From an uncultured Sterolibacterium sp. (GTDB lineage: Bacteria > Pseudomonadota > Gammaproteobacteria > Burkholderiales > Rhodocyclaceae), in NCBI GenBank assembly GCA_903930535.1, contig CAIYYX010000055.1:1-55581 (forward strand): 55,581 nucleotides of DNA, in the 5' to 3' direction. Of the stretch, positions 7,714-15,229 are shown in pieces (positions within the stretch are counted from its first letter, which is position 1; each line of letters opens with the position of its first letter). The translations under genes were made by a program, and so were the position numbers. The notes under the pieces are model-generated. The model searched no databases. It had not been told where the DNA came from and was given only the letters and a program-made list of their open reading frames with translations.

Positions 7714-9269
7714 TGGAACCCAACACAGATATGTTTGGCACAGCGAGACCTGCACCCTCAACCAAGGCGGCGACACGCTGGTTGTTAGTGAGCAACCATC
7801 TGAATCTTCTGTACATGCTAGCCGCTGGTCTGGTCATGCCGCCCATGGGGTTTGGTAAAAAGTATTACCAGGACACGCTGGCAGCCTATCCCGGCTGGAT
7901 TCCACTTTTTGCAAATGAGGTCCCCAAGGCTGCCATTGCCTATTCCGTTAGCGAACGTAATCACCTCATCCCGTGTATTGCAACAATGAATTTGGCCTCA
8001 TTGCATGGCAAAGTGGTGGCAATCGACTCGGAGGGGATGGTGAAGGAAGTCAGTTTCCCCGATGGGCTGGATGGAAGTGAACAGGTTTTGCTCATTCCGG
8101 CTCCACTGCCTGTTACTTGGGTGACTTCCATCGCATTCCAGTCGAGCGACAACAAAACTAAATGCGAAGCCGATGCGCAGGATTTCAGGAACGTGCCATT
8201 ACTGGATTTTAAGCGGGAGGTCAGTGCATCCCCCTTCTCAAGAGCCACCGGAGGAGGTTGGCCGCTATCCGGTATTGATATTCCAGCGAACGAGGTTGTT
8301 CTTGATTCTTCTTTCGCAGCCGGCGGGGTCATGGCCATGTTGTTGCATTTGGGCAATATTGGCGAAGTTGGCATGCAGGCATGTCGTCTGGCTTTCGATG
8401 CCGAGGCAGATGTCGCGCAATCAATTACTGATCCACTGATTTCCGCGCTAGGGTTCTGGATGCAGACAGGTCAGGCAAGCGATACAGGCGATATTTCGAG
8501 CAGGTTATTTTGGGGCGCAGTCATGAAGGTGGCGGCATGTCGGTTCTCCGATACTCCATTCACGCCGCTAGATGTAGTGCTCGACTATCTGGGATCGGCA
8601 GGCGAGGGCCTGGACGAACGGATGAAGCTTGCACTTGTGAAATTGCTCAATGATCTGCGAACCATAGCAAGTTTCTCCGACAGCACGATCACTGAGATTT
8701 TTGAACGCCATCCAAAATCCTTCTCGCGTGTCATGGCGCTGTTTTTTCTGCGTGAGAAATGCGCTGACCTGCTGTCGTTTAAACATCCCCTGCTTACGGA
8801 ATCGGATCTCATCGCCGCCGCTATTCTGTTCGCGGCCCGGGATGGTTGGCTAGGGCTACCACTTCAATTGCGCAACGTCCCCGGTTTTCAGGCTGCCATT
8901 TTGCACCGTATGGCAGCAATGTCTCACCGCATGGCCGGTACCGGCCTTAACCTTGGATCGCCACCATCCAGACCCTTGCCATTGCGTGAGTTGTTTTTCC
9001 TTGGTCAAAAAGGCTGGAGCACCGCCCAGAAAGATGCTGCATTAGTGCTGGCGCGGGAATGCAAATGGGACTGTATTCAGACCCGTGTTAGCTTAGGCAA
9101 GGGCGACTATCGGCTGGTTGTCGATGGAGGTGGGATGCACATCATCGTTGCAGGTGAGGCCAAAGCCGTTGCAACAGAGATAAATCGCGAGCGATTTCTT
9201 GGCGCACTTGCGAGCACGCCCATATCTGATAAGCAGGATCGCAAGGTTCGTGATCTGCTGAAGGCTTGA
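7713..9269 (+). CDS. Defence-operon protein of unknown function (518 aa)
   Basis: I do not recognise this family. The ATG at 7713 shares its A with the TAA of the preceding gene, so the 518-residue product is almost certainly translationally coupled to it. The N-terminal part has a conserved-looking aromatic and glycine-rich stretch (LLYMLAAGLVMPPMGFGKKY) followed by PGWIPLF. The middle (about residues 210-420) looks largely helical. The C-terminus has a short beta-rich part (GDYRLVVDGGGMHIIVAGEA). I see no Walker motif, PD-(D/E)xK, HNH, HKD, SAM-binding motif, zinc cluster or clear transmembrane set. Position between two SF1 ATPase genes suggests an adaptor or effector in the same complex. 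That is inference from context only. Confidence 0.75.
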   Translation: MEPNTDMFGTARPAPSTKAATRWLLVSNHLNLLYMLAAGLVMPPMGFGKKYYQDTLAAYPGWIPLFANEVPKAAIAYSVSERNHLIPCIATMNLASLHGKVVAIDSEGMVKEVSFPDGLDGSEQVLLIPAPLPVTWVTSIAFQSSDNKTKCEADAQDFRNVPLLDFKREVSASPFSRATGGGWPLSGIDIPANEVVLDSSFAAGGVMAMLLHLGNIGEVGMQACRLAFDAEADVAQSITDPLISALGFWMQTGQASDTGDISSRLFWGAVMKVAACRFSDTPFTPLDVVLDYLGSAGEGLDERMKLALVKLLNDLRTIASFSDSTITEIFERHPKSFSRVMALFFLREKCADLLSFKHPLLTESDLIAAAILFAARDGWLGLPLQLRNVPGFQAAILHRMAAMSHRMAGTGLNLGSPPSRPLPLRELFFLGQKGWSTAQKDAALVLARECKWDCIQTRVSLGKGDYRLVVDGGGMHIIVAGEAKAVATEINRERFLGALASTPISDKQDRKVRDLLKA

Positions 9270-9282
9270 ACGCACAGCTGCT

Positions 9283-10869
9283 ATGCGCATGATTCCCGAC
9301 ACGCCGCACGGCACGCACAGCCAAGCAGAGAAACGTGTTTTCGACCGATTGCGTGCGGCCTTTGCCAACGCGCAAGATGGCGTTTTCACTGCATATCACT
9401 CTCTCAATCTGACACGTCATGCCTACAAGCGCTTCGGAGAGATAGATTTTCTGATCTGCAGCCCCCATGGGATATTTGTTCTTGAGGTGAAGGGTGGCAG
9501 GGTCGGCTGCCATAATGGCATTTGGCATTACATCAACAGGTATGGCGACGTTACCGAATCCAATGAAGGGCCATTCAAGCAGGCCGAATCTGCCCTCCAC
9601 GGACTGATGGCCAATTTGCGCGCTAACCTTCCTGATCGGGTGGTGGCACAGTTTTCGATCGGCTATGGCGTCATTTTCCCGGATTGTGAGTGGCCCGTGT
9701 CAGGCGCAGAGTGGGACGCCAAAACCGTGGCTGATGCGCGGGGCTACAAAGACCTTGAGCGCTGGTTAGATAAGCTGTTCCAGTATTGGAGAGGCAAGGA
9801 CGGCGGCCATCGGCATCCAACTGCCCCCGCACTCAAAGAATTGCGCCATTACTTACGACCAGAGTTCGAGGCAGCCACTCCGATACATGTACAGGCGCTT
9901 GGTGCGGAGGAACGCATTGCTACATTGACGGAAGATCAGATGGCCATGGTGGATGTCGTCGCGGCCAACCCCCGGGTCCTTTGTTCGGGTGGGGCTGGAA
10001 CCGGCAAGACATTTCTGGCGCTGGAATTAGCTCGCCGCTGGACAGCGGAAAACATGAATGTTGCACTGGTATGCCGTTCTCCATGGCTGAAGAACTATCT
10101 GGACGCAAGGTTCTCCATCCCCAAATTGACTGTTTCGCTGGTTAGTGCAGTTCGAAATGCGTGCCGTCGCCAAGGGCTAGATTGCTTCGATGCAGTGATC
10201 GTAGATGAAGGCCAGGACATATTCGATATGGTTAGCCTCGATTGTCTGGATTCTGTATTGAAAGGAGGTTTGATCGACGGTCGCTGGTGCATATTTCATG
10301 ACAGCAATAATCAATCGGGCCTGTTTGGAGAGTTCGATCAGGAAGCTATGGATTACCTAGCATCCATACAACCCACGCAAGTTCCTTTGCGCACCAACTG
10401 TCGGAATACGCACATCATCTTGGATAAAGTACAGACCTCGCTTGGCGCGGACATGGGAACGAGGGGCGCTGGAGACGGACCAAAAATACGCGAACATAGC
10501 TGCGGCTCAAGGCAGGAGTGCGCAACGCTTTTGGCGATGGAGCTCGTTGAGCTCATCTACCATGGAGGTATATCACCGGGCGATGTGACGATTCTGTCTC
10601 CTTATCCTGTCGGAGATTCCTGCGTTGCCTTGCTGCCAGAAAAAATCAGGTCTGAGATCGTGATGCTTGACGAGTTTTCACTTAGGAATTTCCCCAATGC
10701 AAAAACCAGCTTTGCTGAGATAGCAAATTTCAAGGGGCTCGAAAACGAAGTCATCATCGTGACCGATCTTCCACCCCCGACCAAAGACAGCGAGAATCTA
10801 GTCATGCATTATGTAGCGATGAGTCGTGCCAGATCAGTGCTCTCACTCATACAGCAATCCAACATTTAG
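9283..10869 (+). CDS. NERD nuclease-SF1 helicase fusion
   Basis: This 528-aa protein begins with a NERD domain. SQAEKRVFDRLRAAF is followed by FGEIDFLICSPHGIFVLEVKGG near residues 50-72, carrying the D...ExK pattern of the restriction-endonuclease fold. An SF1 helicase core follows: Walker A CSGGAGTGKTFLALELA near 236, Walker B VIVDEGQDIFDM near 306, TNCRNTHI near 371, NFKGLENEVIIVTDLP, and the final motif HYVAMSRARSVLSL near 510. It is likely a nuclease-helicase that processes DNA, and so the best candidate for the degrading component of this operon in place of DrmC. It starts 13 bases after the unknown gene. The ATG at 9289 is an alternative start. Confidence 0.82.
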   Translation: MRMIPDTPHGTHSQAEKRVFDRLRAAFANAQDGVFTAYHSLNLTRHAYKRFGEIDFLICSPHGIFVLEVKGGRVGCHNGIWHYINRYGDVTESNEGPFKQAESALHGLMANLRANLPDRVVAQFSIGYGVIFPDCEWPVSGAEWDAKTVADARGYKDLERWLDKLFQYWRGKDGGHRHPTAPALKELRHYLRPEFEAATPIHVQALGAEERIATLTEDQMAMVDVVAANPRVLCSGGAGTGKTFLALELARRWTAENMNVALVCRSPWLKNYLDARFSIPKLTVSLVSAVRNACRRQGLDCFDAVIVDEGQDIFDMVSLDCLDSVLKGGLIDGRWCIFHDSNNQSGLFGEFDQEAMDYLASIQPTQVPLRTNCRNTHIILDKVQTSLGADMGTRGAGDGPKIREHSCGSRQECATLLAMELVELIYHGGISPGDVTILSPYPVGDSCVALLPEKIRSEIVMLDEFSLRNFPNAKTSFAEIANFKGLENEVIIVTDLPPPTKDSENLVMHYVAMSRARSVLSLIQQSNI

Positions 10870-10907
10870 GGGGTTCATCGGAAAGTAGGTCATTGGAGCC
10901 TAGGCTA

Positions 10908-11351
10908 TCAGAACGGATAGTCGTCAAGTTCATCCATGTATGATGGCGTCTTGTGGGGAATGACCGGCGTCTTGATTGGTGCAATTGTTACTCGAGCATC
11001 GCTTTGATTCTCAGAAGAGCGAGAGTCAAGCATCTGCATGGCGCTCGCCTCTATCTCGGTTGTGTAGCGATCCTGCCCATTTTTGTCCTGCCACTTGCGC
11101 GTTTTAAGCCGGCCTTCGATAAACACTGAAGATCCCTTTTTGAGATACTGACCAGCAATTTCGCCGAGCCTCCGAAAGAGAACAACGCGATGCCACTCGG
11201 TGACCTCTTTGGCATCGCCTGATACCTTATCCTTCCATTTCTCGGTGGTTGCAACGCTCAGATTGCACACAGCACCACCATCAGGGAGTTGGTGTAAGTC
11301 TGGATCTGCACCGAGGTTGCCGATCAATATCACCTTGTTCACAGAGCTCAT
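10908..11351 (-). CDS. ssb: Single-stranded DNA-binding protein (element-borne)
   Basis: The 147-aa product has the SSB OB-fold signature from its start: [20 protein letters not shown], then [26 protein letters not shown] and [16 protein letters not shown]. It ends in an acidic tip (ELDDYPF) that resembles the DDDIPF tail used to recruit partner proteins. It is shorter than a typical chromosomal proteobacterial SSB (about 165-180 aa), as is common for plasmid and integrative-element copies. The start is supported by AAGGA eight bases upstream. The gene converges on the defence operon, with 38 bases between the stops. Confidence 0.92.
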   Translation of the reverse strand: MSSVNKVILIGNLGADPDLHQLPDGGAVCNLSVATTEKWKDKVSGDAKEVTEWHRVVLFRRLGEIAGQYLKKGSSVFIEGRLKTRKWQDKNGQDRYTTEIEASAMQMLDSRSSENQSDARVTIAPIKTPVIPHKTPSYMDELDDYPF

Positions 11352-11503
11352 GATGCGGTTCCTTATTCACATGAAATTGCTTAATTAAGCATATCATACG
11401 TATAAATTAGTATTGTATGTGTTAAAGTGATATGATGCATTGACTAAATCAAATAAGCGATTCATGATATGACCGGCAATATTATGAATACTTGAGGTGA
11501 ATT
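11352..11503. promoter_or_regulatory. AT-rich divergent promoter region (ssb / 196-aa gene)
   Basis: These 152 bases between divergent genes are far more AT-rich than the rest of the window. They contain short inverted elements (catatca near 11391 and tgatatg near 11430) that could be an operator. Shine-Dalgarno sequences are clear for both genes: AAGGA before ssb and GAGGTG before the gene at 11504. Promoter hexamers are not certain. Confidence 0.5.
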
Positions 11504-12094
11504 ATGATTATTACCCTGACTGCTGAGGACTTCAGAAAGCTGTCGGCTGATTGCAGGCAAGAGATACTTACCATGCTTGATGAGCCACCTGCGCCTGGAC
11601 TTATCGACGATGAGTATCGTCTTTCCCAAAGTACCCACATGGACAATTACGATGACGAGCCGCCAGAGCATCTGACGGCTGACAATGTCTTGGAGACAAA
11701 GCGGGTGGTGGACATCAACGGCGAACAGGCCCGAGAACTTATTGCGAACGTCAGCGAAAAGAGTAAGGAAACGCTGAAACAGTTTGCTGTCGGACTACCT
11801 ATCGCTTTGGATGATTTGATTGGTGAGAAAGGCCGTTATCGCGATTTTACGGACCTAAAACGGAGCTTTGTCGGCGCCGTGAATCGTCGTCTAAGGACCG
11901 TCACGGAAAATCGTCTCGCCATGCTATTCGCCTCAGATCGAGACAAGACCAGAATCAGAATCACACCGAAAAGTGCAATGTCTTTACGGCTGGCACTTGA
12001 TATACCAGAAGCTGACGCTGGTAGCGTGAGTACATTTGGACTGCTTCAATCGGCATTAGGCATCTCCAACTTAGAAGACGTCGATGATGTTTAG
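11504..12094 (+). CDS. Hypothetical protein, mobile-element associated
   Basis: The 196-aa product begins MIITLTAEDFRKLSADCRQE with a good Shine-Dalgarno (GAGGTG, 5 bases upstream). It is acidic, with a flexible Asp/Glu/Pro-rich linker near residues 36-55. A basic helical segment follows (about residues 110-150, FTDLKRSFVGAVNRRLRTVT), which could contact nucleic acid. I do not recognise a family and see no enzyme motif or membrane segment. It lies divergent from ssb. The frame is credible because of the ribosome site, its length and the absence of a better overlapping frame. Confidence 0.6.
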   Translation: MIITLTAEDFRKLSADCRQEILTMLDEPPAPGLIDDEYRLSQSTHMDNYDDEPPEHLTADNVLETKRVVDINGEQARELIANVSEKSKETLKQFAVGLPIALDDLIGEKGRYRDFTDLKRSFVGAVNRRLRTVTENRLAMLFASDRDKTRIRITPKSAMSLRLALDIPEADAGSVSTFGLLQSALGISNLEDVDDV

Positions 12095-12195
12095 GTCAAA
12101 TGGTGAGGATCAGTTTCGACGGGAAATTTGCGGCCAAAATGCGGATTGTCAAAAGCAGTCGGTTAGAACAAACTGGCCGTGCATAGGGGTGAGAA

Positions 12196-13056
12196 TTGAT
12201 AGAAATCGACGGTTCTGAAGTCTCCCGCTGGGCTGCCAAGGCAAACGATGCCGAATTGGTGCCGCTGATCGGATCGGAGTATTCCGATGCCGACGATATC
12301 TGGATAGTGGAAGCAGTCGGCGTCGATGGCCTAACATTGGTATGCGACGATAATACTGGCCGTCGTCAAAAGCGTCCATTCGATTTTTTCTCAAGAGGTA
12401 GTTTCTTTTTTCAAAGTGAATGTTCTGGAAAATCGGTACAAGATCTCATCGTAGGATCCCGTTCCAAGTCTGACAAGGCAATTCACGACGCTCGAATCGC
12501 GGTTGAAAGATCAGGGTTTCTGATTTCCGAGCTGGGTGGTGACACCTATGTGAAGCGGTTAGCTACTGCGATTCGGAACTTCGAGGAGCATGACCAAATC
12601 CCTGATGGCGATGACTGGGCAGAAATCCACCAGATCCTTTCTCAGGGGCAAAAACAGTCCGTAATGCGCGCTGGGGCCAAATTTGTCGAGTCAATGTTGA
12701 CCAGGGCCGAGGCGGCGCTGAACGGTAGATTCGATGTCTTCCGCCGTGTTTCGCTAGCATTCCTATGCAGGCATACCAATCAGCTGGATAAGGCTCTCGC
12801 AGTTAGTGATGTTGTCGTTCAGCAGGGAGCAAACCTTGTCGGAGGGAACAGAAGCATCGCTGTGCTCTGCACAACGCGAGCAGCAGCTCTTCTTGATGTC
12901 GCTGAACGCGAGCAAGACAGAAATCGTAAGGCTGAACTGATTCACAAGGCGAGGTTGGCCGCGAACAGAGCTAACGCTATTGGCGAGGGAGATTCAGATG
13001 AGGTCATGCTGGTCTACATGCGTATCAAGAAACTTGAACGTGTTGATCAGCATTGA
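12196..13056 (+). CDS. Hypothetical protein with TPR-like C-terminus
   Basis: The 286-aa frame starts at a TTG preceded by a strong AGGGGTGAG site. Residues 1-75 form a beta-rich region (for example DIWIVEAVGVDGLTLVCDDN). The remainder is helical and, from about residue 175, has paired helices typical of tetratricopeptide-like repeats (VSLAFLCRHTNQLDKALAVS, then AALLDVAEREQD and RLAANRANAIGEG). I recognise no catalytic motif. It is the last gene of island 1, ending 54 bases before the 48-bp attR repeat. It could be a cargo regulator or a partner of the operon, but nothing visible decides this. Confidence 0.6.
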   Translation: MIEIDGSEVSRWAAKANDAELVPLIGSEYSDADDIWIVEAVGVDGLTLVCDDNTGRRQKRPFDFFSRGSFFFQSECSGKSVQDLIVGSRSKSDKAIHDARIAVERSGFLISELGGDTYVKRLATAIRNFEEHDQIPDGDDWAEIHQILSQGQKQSVMRAGAKFVESMLTRAEAALNGRFDVFRRVSLAFLCRHTNQLDKALAVSDVVVQQGANLVGGNRSIAVLCTTRAAALLDVAEREQDRNRKAELIHKARLAANRANAIGEGDSDEVMLVYMRIKKLERVDQH

Positions 13057-13062
13057 TCCTGC

Positions 13063-13134
13063 GGCGGTAACTTTGGCGGTAACTGTGAGATAAATTAATC
13101 ACAGAACAATGACAGGAAAGGTTTGGCGGTAATT
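13063..13134 (+). repeat. Short direct repeats GGCGGTAAYT beside the att site
   Basis: The 10-mer GGCGGTAACT occurs at 13063-13072 and 13075-13084, and GGCGGTAATT at 13125-13134, where it runs into the att core. Spacings are 12 and 50 bases. A related form (GGCGGCAATT) adjoins the second att copy. Repeats in this position are typical of arm-type binding sites for a tyrosine integrase or excisionase. That role is inferred. Confidence 0.5.
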
Positions 13135-13158
13135 GTTCGAGTCCCCCTCCCGGCACCA
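13111..13158 (+). repeat. 48-bp att repeat, right end of island 1
   Basis: Bases 13111-13158 match 14972-15019 over 48 bp with two transitions. The last 24 bp equal the tRNA-Leu 3' end at 30-53. Upstream sequence does not form a tRNA, so this is an attR-type copy separating island 1 from the shorter remnant element 2. Confidence 0.85.
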
Positions 13159-13481
13159 TCAGTAAAATCAATCACCTAGAGCGCTTCTTAATGCGTTTGT
13201 GCTACAACAAATGCATAAATACATAAGGCACAGTATTGGCACAAAATTCCGTGCAAGGGTTTGCAATGTGAGCTGCAAATTACTGCTGCAAACACACCCA
13301 AACAGTGCCATGTCAAAGCCTGCGATACTGTCTTTCAAAATACTTGAAGGTGCTGCCATCTGGCGCCAACGCCGCATTGCAGACAATGACGAGCCGCCAG
13401 GCGGTGATTTTCAACGCATCAATGAAATTTATCAGAACCATCACTGTCCAGTATCTACTGGACCGGCATCCACCGATCGGA
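13159..13481. other. Intergenic, no gene recognised
   Basis: About 320 bases follow the att repeat. Open frames exist on both strands (up to 96 codons) but none resembles a protein or has a credible ribosome site. A short palindrome (tccagta..tactgga, 13447-13462) lies just past the 3' end of the TumA-like gene and may be a weak terminator. Confidence 0.4.
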
Positions 13482-13844
13482 TCAAATAGCCAACAGCACC
13501 TGCTCTGCGATCGCACGGACTTCCTTCTTCCGGCCATGCCCAGGTAACGGCATATCCTGCACTTCGATGAGCCCTGCTTTCTGCAGGTCGTCAATATCTC
13601 TCTTTACCGCGCTGCGATCGCGATGCAATCGCTCCGCAAGTTCAGTGATCGACCCGGCACTCTGACGGACTTCTCTGAAAAGCGCTAGTTTCGCGGTCGT
13701 AATCAGGCGCGCCATATCTTCCGGATCTTCAAACGCGATTATGTGCTCTAGGGGAATTGTCTTGCCCTGATCAGCAAGTTTTGCGACAAGCTTTCCACGC
13801 TTGAAAAAGTCTTCCGGACCCTCTACCTTGATCACAGTTCTCAT
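13482..13844 (-). CDS. Winged-helix antitoxin (TumA-like)
   Basis: The 120-aa product has a winged helix-turn-helix in its C-terminal part (about residues 50-110: KLALFREVRQSAGSITELAE, then LHRDRSAVKRDIDDLQKAGL), of the MarR/HVO_A0114-like type. It directly follows a DUF6516 (TumE-like) toxin gene, with the toxin stop and this ATG overlapping by four bases. The usual role is to neutralise the toxin and repress the pair. This is a second toxin-antitoxin module, in the second element. The gene name is not assigned because sequence alone does not separate close families. Confidence 0.75.
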   Translation of the reverse strand: MRTVIKVEGPEDFFKRGKLVAKLADQGKTIPLEHIIAFEDPEDMARLITTAKLALFREVRQSAGSITELAERLHRDRSAVKRDIDDLQKAGLIEVQDMPLPGHGRKKEVRAIAEQVLLAI

Positions 13845-14152
13845 TTCTTGCCCTTTCTTCTGAATACCGTCCAGTCTGCCTCGAAACGTTCTTCAATGTC
13901 CTCGAAACTTAGGAATTCCACAGTCTCCGCTTTACCTTTGTAATGCCGGTGATGAACTCCATGGGCATTGTCATATCCAATCACGCGTCCGTTGTCGCCT
14001 TGAAAAACGTCATGGTTGATATAGGCTAAGTTGTAACGGATTACCTTCCCCTTGCCGTCCACCCAAACTTCTCGCCGAAGAATTCCATTTCCGCGCTTCT
14101 TTGCTAACCGGGTAGAGACATCCAGCGCTTTTTGAGATTTGATAGCAGCCAT
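13841..14152 (-). CDS. DUF6516 / TumE-like toxin
   Basis: I take the ATG at 14152, giving MAAIKSQKALDVSTRLAKKR and 103 aa. Family features are REVWVDGKGKVIRYNLAYIN in the middle and HGVHHRHYKGKAETVEFLSF followed by FEADWTVFRRKGKK at the end. The HHRH and Trp pattern near the C-terminus is characteristic of DUF6516 toxins that precede a winged-helix antitoxin. The frame remains open to 14194, but the earlier part shows no similarity. The stop overlaps the antitoxin start (ATGA). The molecular target cannot be told from sequence. Confidence 0.72.
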   Translation of the reverse strand: MAAIKSQKALDVSTRLAKKRGNGILRREVWVDGKGKVIRYNLAYINHDVFQGDNGRVIGYDNAHGVHHRHYKGKAETVEFLSFEDIEERFEADWTVFRRKGKK

Positions 14153-14409
14153 GACTGATAATATCATCCCTGCGGTTGCGCAACAAGACAACATTCCAGT
14201 TACCGCTTTTTGCCCGACGATTCAAGGTGAATAGCCGCAATGCTGGACCGGCCATCCAAAATCATCAATTGTCGAAGCACCGGCGACCGGCAGTTGGCCG
14301 AGAGTACCATCTCGTGCCTGGGCCGCATTGCAGACATTGGTCTTACCCCCCCCCCGTTGGCGTGTTCGCCGCAAAATAAAACTCCGTTCAAGTGAAAAAG
14401 AAGTTTGAA

Positions 14410-14995
14410 ATGGAAACCGCTCAATCCCATGAGCCGTGGAATAAGGGCAAGCTGGTCGGCCAGAAGACATCTGGTCGATTCGCATTCACTTTCAAATTGA
14501 GATGCGGATTCGAGACCTGGCGCTGTTCAATCTGGCTATAGACAGCAAGTTGCGCGGGTGCGACCAGGTAAATCTCCGGGTTCGCGACATCGTTCACGGG
14601 AACCAAGTCCAGCCCAGGGCGATGGTTGTGCAAAGTAAGACCCAGAGACCGGTGCAGTTTGAGCTAACTGATCAGACCAGAAGTGCCGGCGCTGCTTGGA
14701 TTGCCAAGGCCGAGCTCAAGTTGGACCAGTACCTTTTCCCCAGTCGGGCACAGATTCTCCCCATGTTTCAACCCGGCAATAAGCCAGAATCGTGCACCGA
14801 TGGGTGGGTTCTATCGGCCTCGATCCGTCAGCCTATGGCACGCACACGATGCGGAAGACTAAGGCAACCTTGATCTACCGCAAGACCAAGAATCTGCGCG
14901 CGTTACAGTTGCTACTTGGTCAAACCAAGTTGGAGTCGACCGTGAGGTACCTAGGCATAGAGCGGAACGTTGACAGGAAAGGCTTGGCGGCAATT
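14410..14995 (+). pseudogene. Small tyrosine integrase, frameshifted
   Basis: Three frames together spell a small tyrosine recombinase of about 190 aa. The N-terminus (from 14410) gives PWNKGKLVGQK. The frame at 14502 gives RDLALFNLAIDSKLRGCDQV and VQSKTQRPVQFELTDQTR. The frame at 14792 gives GLDPSAYGTHTMRKTKATLI and LQLLLGQTKLESTVRYLGIE. The catalytic HxxR (HTMR) and tyrosine (RYLG) are visible, but at least two frameshifts break the gene, and its normal C-terminal tail after LGIE is replaced by the att repeat. It was presumably the integrase of element 2 or of the ancestor of both elements. Confidence 0.82.
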
Positions 14996-15019
14996 GTTCG
15001 AGTCCCCCTCCCGGCACCA
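14972..15019 (+). repeat. 48-bp att repeat, right end of element 2
   Basis: This copy matches 13111-13158 with two C/T differences and contains the tRNA-Leu 3' end (14996-15019). It overlaps the 3' end of the broken integrase reading frame. It is the outer boundary of the accessory region, with ordinary chromosomal genes beginning afterwards. Confidence 0.85.
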
Positions 15020-15037
15020 GCAAAGATATACCTACAC

Positions 15038-15211
15038 ATGGAGTATCAACAGGTCATCGACTTCTGGTTTCCGGAGATTGCCCCCGGCCAATGGCGGTGC
15101 GTGGACGAGTCATTCGATCGCATGGTTCGCGAAAGATTCGGCGCGGTACATGCGCGGCCAGCCAAATGCGAGGAAACCGACCTCCTGAAGACGCCCGCTT
15201 CGTCTTTCTAA
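15038..15211 (+). pseudogene. DUF924 family protein, N-terminal fragment
   Basis: The frame gives MEYQQVIDFWFPEIAPGQWR and then FDRMVRERFGAVHA. This matches the start of DUF924 proteins (consensus VLxFWFxE...W...FDxxIRERF). A full-length member is about 180-200 aa. Here similarity ends after about 45 residues and the frame stops at 58. It abuts the att repeat, so a deletion or imprecise excision event probably removed the rest. Confidence 0.65.
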
Positions 15212-15229
15212 GTCACGATTTGGCCAAAC

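Noticed and set aside
13131-13158. A second tRNA-Leu gene at the tRNA-like sequence
   Set aside because: Only the T-loop to CCA portion is present. Upstream sequence cannot form anticodon or D arms, so this and 14996-15019 are att copies, not tRNA genes.
14346-14355. C10 run as a phase-variation tract
   Set aside because: It lies upstream of an already frameshifted integrase remnant and not in any gene, so slippage would have no clear effect.
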